Below are positions 6,861 to 11,043 of a stretch of DNA of 11,043 nt, one piece after another. This stretch comes from JBFLYO01 sp040756745. Lineage in GTDB: Bacteria > Bacteroidota > Ignavibacteria > UBA10030 > UBA6906. Position 1 is the stretch's first letter; every line of letters starts with the position of its first letter. The notes below the pieces were generated by a model. That model worked only from the letters and a program-made list of their open reading frames with translations, was not told where the DNA came from and did not search any database. Position numbers and translations under genes: made by a program. Location of the stretch: NCBI GenBank assembly GCA_040756745.1, contig JBFLYO010000054.1, positions 1 through 11,043 on the forward strand, given 5' to 3'.

Positions 6861-9470
6861 GTGTTCAAGTCACGTGCACAGGTGCCGATCGAACAGCGCA
6901 ACTACAGCGTTGCCTACATCGTGTTTGCTGGCGCCCTGTTCCTGGGAACCATGTGGGCCGTCGTGGATGAAGTCTCGACGCGGCGTCCCTGGAAAGAGGT
7001 TCAAGAGGAATACGCTGCCCTTGCCAAGGCCAGGATCACGGAACGGCTCGATCAGGCAATAGCAGATTTCGATTCGACGACATACGTGGATCTGAGCGCG
7101 CAGCTGGCCGCAGCACAGGATTCGATGCAGGGACCTCTCTACACGGCGGTCAACGAGCAGTACACGGCCGTCCTGGAACTGCTCGCCACGGAGAACCGGG
7201 AGTACCAGTTTGCCAAGAGCCGGGGGGACGAAGCATACTACTTCTACAAAAAGTCCCTCCACGAGGGAGACGAAGACAAGAAGGAGAAGGAGCTGCTTGC
7301 AGAAAACGAAGTCCGGATGAATGCGCATATGCAAGTGATTACGCGCCTCGAGGCGCGGCGCGATTCCCTGGCTGCGGTCCTGAACCGCTACAAGCAGGAT
7401 GCCCGGAACCTCCAGAGCGCCATCGGCGACCTCAGAAAAGATATCGACAAGTGGCAGTCAAAGCTCGCACGGGTCACGGGGTCGCCGATCGAGATCAAGC
7501 AGGTGATGATGCAGGACTACGACCGCAATCCCTTTAACGACCCCAAGGCGCGCATCGACCGGTGTCAGACCTGCCACCTGGGTTGGAAGGAGGATGTGAT
7601 GGAGGACGCGCCGGAACCGTTCCGCCGCCATCCTCTTCCGGAACTCCTCGCAGTCCACAAGCCCGAGACGGTGGGCTGCACGACGTGTCACCGCGGACAG
7701 GGGCCGGCATTGACGGCAGGCGCCGCACACGGAGAGGCAGACCCGTACTGGGAAAATCCATTGTTGAAAGGAATCGAGGTCTGGGCATCCTGCAACGAAT
7801 GCCACGAGAATCAGAGTCACCTCGACGGGGCACCGGTGTTTTCGTCAGCCAAACGACTGATGATCGAATCGGGATGCTTCGGGTGCCATGAGATTGCGGG
7901 ATACACGGACCTCCCGAAGATCGGACCCGAACTGGGACGCATCGGTCACAAGACCACGCCCGAATGGATCTTCCGTTGGGTCAGGAACCCGAAGGAGTAC
8001 AATTCCCACACGCGTATGCCGAACTTCCGCTTCACTGATGAACAGGCAGCGGCGGTCACGGCATTTCTGTGGAGTCTTTCCTCCAGGGAACCCTTCACGC
8101 TGCAGCGGGGAGCGGTGGCAGGGGGGGATCCGATTGCGGGCAGGAAAGTCTTCGAAACGGCCGGTTGTCAGGCGTGCCACGTGCTCGGGAATGAAACGAA
8201 AGTGCGGGAGGCGCGAGGAACGAGCTATGACATTGCGCCCGAGTTGACCCGCGTCGGCAGCAAGCTGGGGGCGGACTGGATCTTTGACTGGGTGAAGAAT
8301 CCGCGGCACTACAATTCGACGACCAGAATGCCCAATCTCCGCCTCACGGACCGTGAAGCAAGAGATGTCGCGACGTATCTGACACGCCAAAAGGACGACC
8401 GGTCGTTTGATCCGAAGACGCTTGACCTTTCGTCGCCCCAGCAGATATCGCGTGGAGAAGCAATCGTCAGAGAATACGGATGCGCCGGCTGTCACGCCAT
8501 CCCGGGATTCGAAAAAGAAAGCCGCGTGTCCGTCTCGCTGTCCAACTTCGGACGCAAGAGAGTTGAAGAGATGGACTTTGGCGACACCAGGGTGCCTCAT
8601 ACATGGCACGACTGGGTTGCCGCCAAGCTGAAGGATTCCCGGGTCTTTGCCACCGACCGCATCGTGCAAAAGATGCCGATTTTTTCCTTCAGCGACGATG
8701 AGATTGCGAAGCTGCGCCTCTTTCTCCTGAGTCAGACGAAGGACGCGCCCGACGAGCGGTACGTCGAGGCATTCAAGAGGAAGCAACAGGACATTGAGAC
8801 GGGACGGCGACTGTCGTACGAGTACAACTGCCGGCAGTGCCACCAGCTCGAGAGGGAGGGGGGGTATATTGGCGCGATCATTGATGAGCCGGCGTACCTT
8901 CCCCCCATCATCACCGGCGAAGGGAAGAAAGTCCAGGAAGGGTGGTTGCACGATTTCCTGAAGTCGCCGTCGACGGTTGGCCGGCCCAACTCCATCCGCC
9001 CCTGGGTGCCGACCCGCATGCCGACCTTCTCGCTGACCGACGATGAGATCACGAAACTCATCAAGTACTTTCTCGGGCTGAGCAACCAGGATCTCGAGGT
9101 GCGGGACTACCGCGCATACCAGCCCGATCCGGCACTCGTCAGCGTCGGCAAGAGCATCTTCACGGACTTCCAGTGCCTGAAATGCCATCCCACCGGTGCG
9201 GCGGCCCCGCGGCCCGGAGAGGCAAGCACCTCCGATCTCGCTCCGAATCTCACCAAGGCACGAGATCGCTTGAAGCCGGAATGGATCGTGGAATGGCTTT
9301 CCGATCCCAACAAGCTGCAGGAGGGGACACGAATGCCGACCTTCTTCCCGGACGGGCAGTCCCCGCTGCCGGACGTGCTGGGTGGGGATGCGAAGAAGCA
9401 GATGCAGGCGCTGAGGGATTACCTGATCAGCATTGGGGAGCCACAGAGGAGCGTGGTGAGCGTAAGGTGA
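6861..9470 (+). CDS. Membrane-anchored octaheme c-type cytochrome with long helical stalk
   Basis: The 869-residue product contains eight CxxCH heme sites, starting at Cys235, 273, 311, 339, 436, 541, 657 and 772. The order is: a membrane anchor (about 16-36), a highly charged helical, probably coiled-coil stretch (about 41-200), three hemes at exact 38-residue steps without an obvious Met motif, then five class-I-like heme units. Each unit ends in Arg/Lys-Met-Pro (Met386, 490, 605, 720, 825, likely axial ligands), most followed by a Thr/Ser-Asp-x-Glu helix. Several units share Pro/Ala-x-Trp-Ile-x-x-Trp, pointing to internal duplication. Hemes face the periplasm, given the anchor and c-type attachment. 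It occupies the place of cytochrome c1 or f after the b subunits and is the likely electron acceptor of the Rieske protein. GTG 6861 follows GGAAGGA at about eight bases and keeps the anchor. Other bc-like complexes with multiheme subunits exist (for example in anammox bacteria); its exact family is unclear. Confidence 0.93.
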   Translation: MFKSRAQVPIEQRNYSVAYIVFAGALFLGTMWAVVDEVSTRRPWKEVQEEYAALAKARITERLDQAIADFDSTTYVDLSAQLAAAQDSMQGPLYTAVNEQYTAVLELLATENREYQFAKSRGDEAYYFYKKSLHEGDEDKKEKELLAENEVRMNAHMQVITRLEARRDSLAAVLNRYKQDARNLQSAIGDLRKDIDKWQSKLARVTGSPIEIKQVMMQDYDRNPFNDPKARIDRCQTCHLGWKEDVMEDAPEPFRRHPLPELLAVHKPETVGCTTCHRGQGPALTAGAAHGEADPYWENPLLKGIEVWASCNECHENQSHLDGAPVFSSAKRLMIESGCFGCHEIAGYTDLPKIGPELGRIGHKTTPEWIFRWVRNPKEYNSHTRMPNFRFTDEQAAAVTAFLWSLSSREPFTLQRGAVAGGDPIAGRKVFETAGCQACHVLGNETKVREARGTSYDIAPELTRVGSKLGADWIFDWVKNPRHYNSTTRMPNLRLTDREARDVATYLTRQKDDRSFDPKTLDLSSPQQISRGEAIVREYGCAGCHAIPGFEKESRVSVSLSNFGRKRVEEMDFGDTRVPHTWHDWVAAKLKDSRVFATDRIVQKMPIFSFSDDEIAKLRLFLLSQTKDAPDERYVEAFKRKQQDIETGRRLSYEYNCRQCHQLEREGGYIGAIIDEPAYLPPIITGEGKKVQEGWLHDFLKSPSTVGRPNSIRPWVPTRMPTFSLTDDEITKLIKYFLGLSNQDLEVRDYRAYQPDPALVSVGKSIFTDFQCLKCHPTGAAAPRPGEASTSDLAPNLTKARDRLKPEWIVEWLSDPNKLQEGTRMPTFFPDGQSPLPDVLGGDAKKQMQALRDYLISIGEPQRSVVSVR

Positions 9471-9489
9471 GAAGCAGAGAAGAGAGAAG

Positions 9490-9503
9490 AGAGTGATGAG
9501 TTA
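9490..9503 (+). repeat. Purine-rich intergenic repeat, copy 2
   Basis: Exact copy of the 14-mer AGAGTGATGAGTTA at 2312-2325, here in the 71-base gap between the octaheme cytochrome and the cupredoxin gene. It lies in a long GA-rich tract (about 9468-9513) that precedes the ribosome-binding site of the next gene. Confidence 0.5.
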
Positions 9504-9541
9504 AGGAGAGGGAAAACATATTTCACAAGGGAGGAACAAGG

Positions 9542-10240
9542 ATGAAACGCAACGTTGTTGCGGCGATTGCAATGATGGTTGTCTGTATCACGGGAACGAT
9601 GCTGGCCGGCGACGTGATGGGCAAGGTCTCGTTTGAAGGGACGGCGCCGAAGGCGGCGAGGCTGATGATGAATGCTGATCCCGTCTGCATGCGCGCGCAC
9701 AAGGGACCCGTCTTCGGTGAAGAGGTGGTCGTCAATTCCAATGGGACCCTCAAGAACGTTCTGGTCTACGTAAAGGAGGGACTGGGAAGCAGGAAGTTCG
9801 AGGCCCCCGCCGGCAAGGTGGAGTTTGATCAGGAAGGATGCGTGTACACGCCGCACGTCGTCGGCATCCAGACGGGCCAAGAGTTGGAGGTGGTCAACAG
9901 CGATCCGACGCTGCATAACGTCCATTCCCTCTCAAAAGAAAATCCGCAATTCAACATTGCCCAGCCGAAAAAGGGGATGAAGCTGACGAAGAAATTCGAG
10001 AAGCCCGAAGTCTTTAAGGTGAAATGTGAGGTCCATACGTGGATGGGTGCTTATATCGGCGTGTTCAACCACCCCTTCTTCGCCGTGACGGGTCCGGATG
10101 GATCGTTCACACTCAAGAAGCTCCCGGCGGGTGAGTATACCATTGAGACCTGGCACGAGAAGTACGGGACGCAAACGATGAAAGTGAAGGTGGGTGCGAC
10201 GGGTGAGACGAAGGCCGATTTCAAGTACGCCGCGAAATAG
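9542..10240 (+). CDS. Periplasmic cupredoxin with C-terminal carboxypeptidase-regulatory-like domain
   Basis: A 232-residue exported protein. The signal peptide spans residues 1-22, with cleavage likely after Met-Leu-Ala. The central domain resembles plastocyanin-like 'methylamine utilization' cupredoxins. His125/His128 in Leu-His-Asn-Val-His, followed by Cys162-Glu-Val-His165-Thr-Trp-Met168, gives the His/Cys/His/Met set of a type-1 copper site. Conserved Cys49, Cys100 and His105 could form a disulfide or further metal contacts. Residues about 184-232 (Gly-Pro-Asp-Gly-Ser-Phe then Leu-Pro-Ala-Gly-Glu-Tyr) look like a carboxypeptidase-regulatory-like beta-sandwich. The start is supported by GGGAGGAA. 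Lying between the bc-type complex and oxidase subunit I, it is a good candidate for an electron carrier from the octaheme subunit to the oxidase; an alternative is copper delivery to the oxidase. Family assignment is good; role is inferred. Confidence 0.9.
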   Translation: MKRNVVAAIAMMVVCITGTMLAGDVMGKVSFEGTAPKAARLMMNADPVCMRAHKGPVFGEEVVVNSNGTLKNVLVYVKEGLGSRKFEAPAGKVEFDQEGCVYTPHVVGIQTGQELEVVNSDPTLHNVHSLSKENPQFNIAQPKKGMKLTKKFEKPEVFKVKCEVHTWMGAYIGVFNHPFFAVTGPDGSFTLKKLPAGEYTIETWHEKYGTQTMKVKVGATGETKADFKYAAK

Positions 10241-10305
10241 CTTTCACAGCGGATCACCATCATCCGGGCACACGTCCCCGGGGAACCTTTGAAAGGACCA
10301 GTTCC

Positions 10306-11043
10306 GTGAGCGAAGTCACCACCAGAGCCGCCGCGACGGAAGCGCATACGCATCACGCCTCCGCAGACGCGGGGCACCACCAGGCCGGATTCTGGAGCAC
10401 ATACGTATTCTCGCAGGACCACAAGACCATTGGCATTCAATACGCCATCACGAGTCTTCTCTTCCTGCTGTTCGGGTTCACGCTGATGATGATCATGCGC
10501 TGGCAGCTTGCCTATCCGGGACAGCCGATTCCGTTGATCGGTACGCTCCTGGGGGAGTCGAATGCGCCGGAGGGCATCATGCTGCCGGAGTTTTACAACC
10601 AGCTCGGAGCGATGCACGGCACGATCATGGTATTCCTCGGCGTCGTGCCGCTCGCCGTCGGCGCGTTCGGCAACTATATCGTCCCGCTTCAGATCGGGGC
10701 GCCGGACATGGCATTCCCGAAGCTGAACATGATGAGCTACTGGGTGTACTTCCTGGGTGGCGTCACCATGCTGGCGAGCTTCCTATTGCCCGGCGGCGCG
10801 GCAAACTCGGGATGGACATCATATGCTCCGTTGTCGGTCATCGCGACGACCGGCCAGACCGTCTGGCTTATCGGAATGGTATTCCTCATCACCTCGTCGC
10901 TGCTCGGGTCGGTGAATTTCATCACGACGATCTTCCAGTTACGGGCCAAAGGGCTGTCGTTCATGAGGCTCCCGTTTTTTGTCTGGGCACAGCTTGTGAC
11001 GTCGTTTCTCCTCCTCCTGGCGTTTCCTCCCCTTGAAGCGGCG
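10306..11043 (+). CDS. ctaD: Cytochrome c oxidase subunit I, N-terminal part (runs off right edge)
   Basis: The visible 246 residues are open to the window edge. They match the N-terminal helices of heme-copper oxidase subunit I: Asp-His-Lys-Thr-Ile-Gly (38-43), a heme a ligand His104 in Met-His-Gly-Thr-Ile-Met, Asn-Tyr-Ile-Val-Pro-Leu (123-128), and Gly-Ala-Pro-Asp134-Met-Ala-Phe-Pro, where the Asp is the entry of the D proton channel in A-type oxidases; Gly-Trp-Thr-Ser-Tyr-Ala-Pro-Leu-Ser follows. CuB and heme a3 ligands lie beyond the edge. The N-terminal 28 residues are His-rich (five His in 14-25). The start is GTG 10306, with AAAGGA nine bases upstream, since no ATG lies in frame before the family core. 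The enzyme reduces oxygen at the membrane and pumps protons. The 65-base gap to the cupredoxin gene has no clear terminator, so co-transcription is likely. Confidence 0.97.
   Translation, partial: MSEVTTRAAATEAHTHHASADAGHHQAGFWSTYVFSQDHKTIGIQYAITSLLFLLFGFTLMMIMRWQLAYPGQPIPLIGTLLGESNAPEGIMLPEFYNQLGAMHGTIMVFLGVVPLAVGAFGNYIVPLQIGAPDMAFPKLNMMSYWVYFLGGVTMLASFLLPGGAANSGWTSYAPLSVIATTGQTVWLIGMVFLITSSLLGSVNFITTIFQLRAKGLSFMRLPFFVWAQLVTSFLLLLAFPPLEAA

Noticed and set aside
5933..6901. A 322-codon open frame on the minus strand opposite subunit IV
   Set aside because: The product is rich in Arg, Asp and His with no fold signature, exactly opposite a clear membrane protein gene.
7845..9188. A 447-codon open frame on the minus strand opposite the octaheme gene
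   Set aside because: It is fully antisense to a gene with eight intact heme motifs; it has no recognisable domain and reads as a codon-bias shadow.
9584..9586. Cys15 of the cupredoxin leader as a lipoprotein lipidation site
   Set aside because: The residues before it (Met-Val-Val) do not form a lipobox and a normal signal peptidase site Met-Leu-Ala follows.
10263..10283. Small GC-rich hairpin in the cupredoxin-oxidase gap (CCGGG with CCCGG) considered as a terminator
   Set aside because: Short stem and no following U-run; co-transcription looks more likely.

Overview
The window looks like chromosomal DNA of a respiring, diderm bacterium of moderately high GC. My best guess is the Bacteroidota/Chlorobiota side, Ignavibacteria-like. 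The grounds are the lipoprotein at 966-2033 and the partial Asp-box protein at the left edge, which resemble secreted families I associate with that group, plus a bacillithiol gene (bshC). This placement rests on recalled family resemblance, not on a search. I see no tRNA, rRNA, CRISPR array or mobile element.

Layout. The left 4 kb is read on the minus strand: a partial sialidase-like/Asp-box ORF running off the left edge (1-844), a beta-propeller-like lipoprotein (966-2033) and bshC (2323-3963). A 431-bp divergent intergenic region (3964-4394) follows. It holds a good promoter for bshC, a good promoter for the rightward operon, an 8-bp inverted repeat between them, and a C-rich leader with nested hairpins.

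The right 6.6 kb is a plus-strand respiratory gene cluster: Rieske Fe-S protein (4395-5036), cytochrome b6-type subunit (5129-5920), enlarged subunit-IV-type subunit (5951-6835), a membrane-anchored octaheme cytochrome c of 869 residues (6861-9470), a periplasmic cupredoxin (9542-10240) and the start of cytochrome c oxidase subunit I (10306 to the right edge). No convincing terminator separates these genes.

The genes read as one electron-transfer chain. Quinol would be oxidised by a Rieske/cytochrome b complex. Electrons would leave the Rieske cluster into an eight-heme protein that stands in for cytochrome c1 or f, then pass, directly or through the type-1 copper protein, to a heme-copper oxidase. 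The octaheme protein is the most unusual part. It has an N-terminal membrane anchor, a helical probable coiled-coil stalk of about 160 residues, three closely and regularly spaced hemes, and then five class-I-like heme units, each with a conserved Met-Pro motif. Other departures from textbook complexes are an Ala-Pro-Trp-Tyr Qo motif in place of Pro-Glu-Trp-Tyr, loss of the cysteine that carries heme ci in b6f despite b6f-type heme spacing, and a subunit IV about 130 residues longer than the plant or cyanobacterial one.
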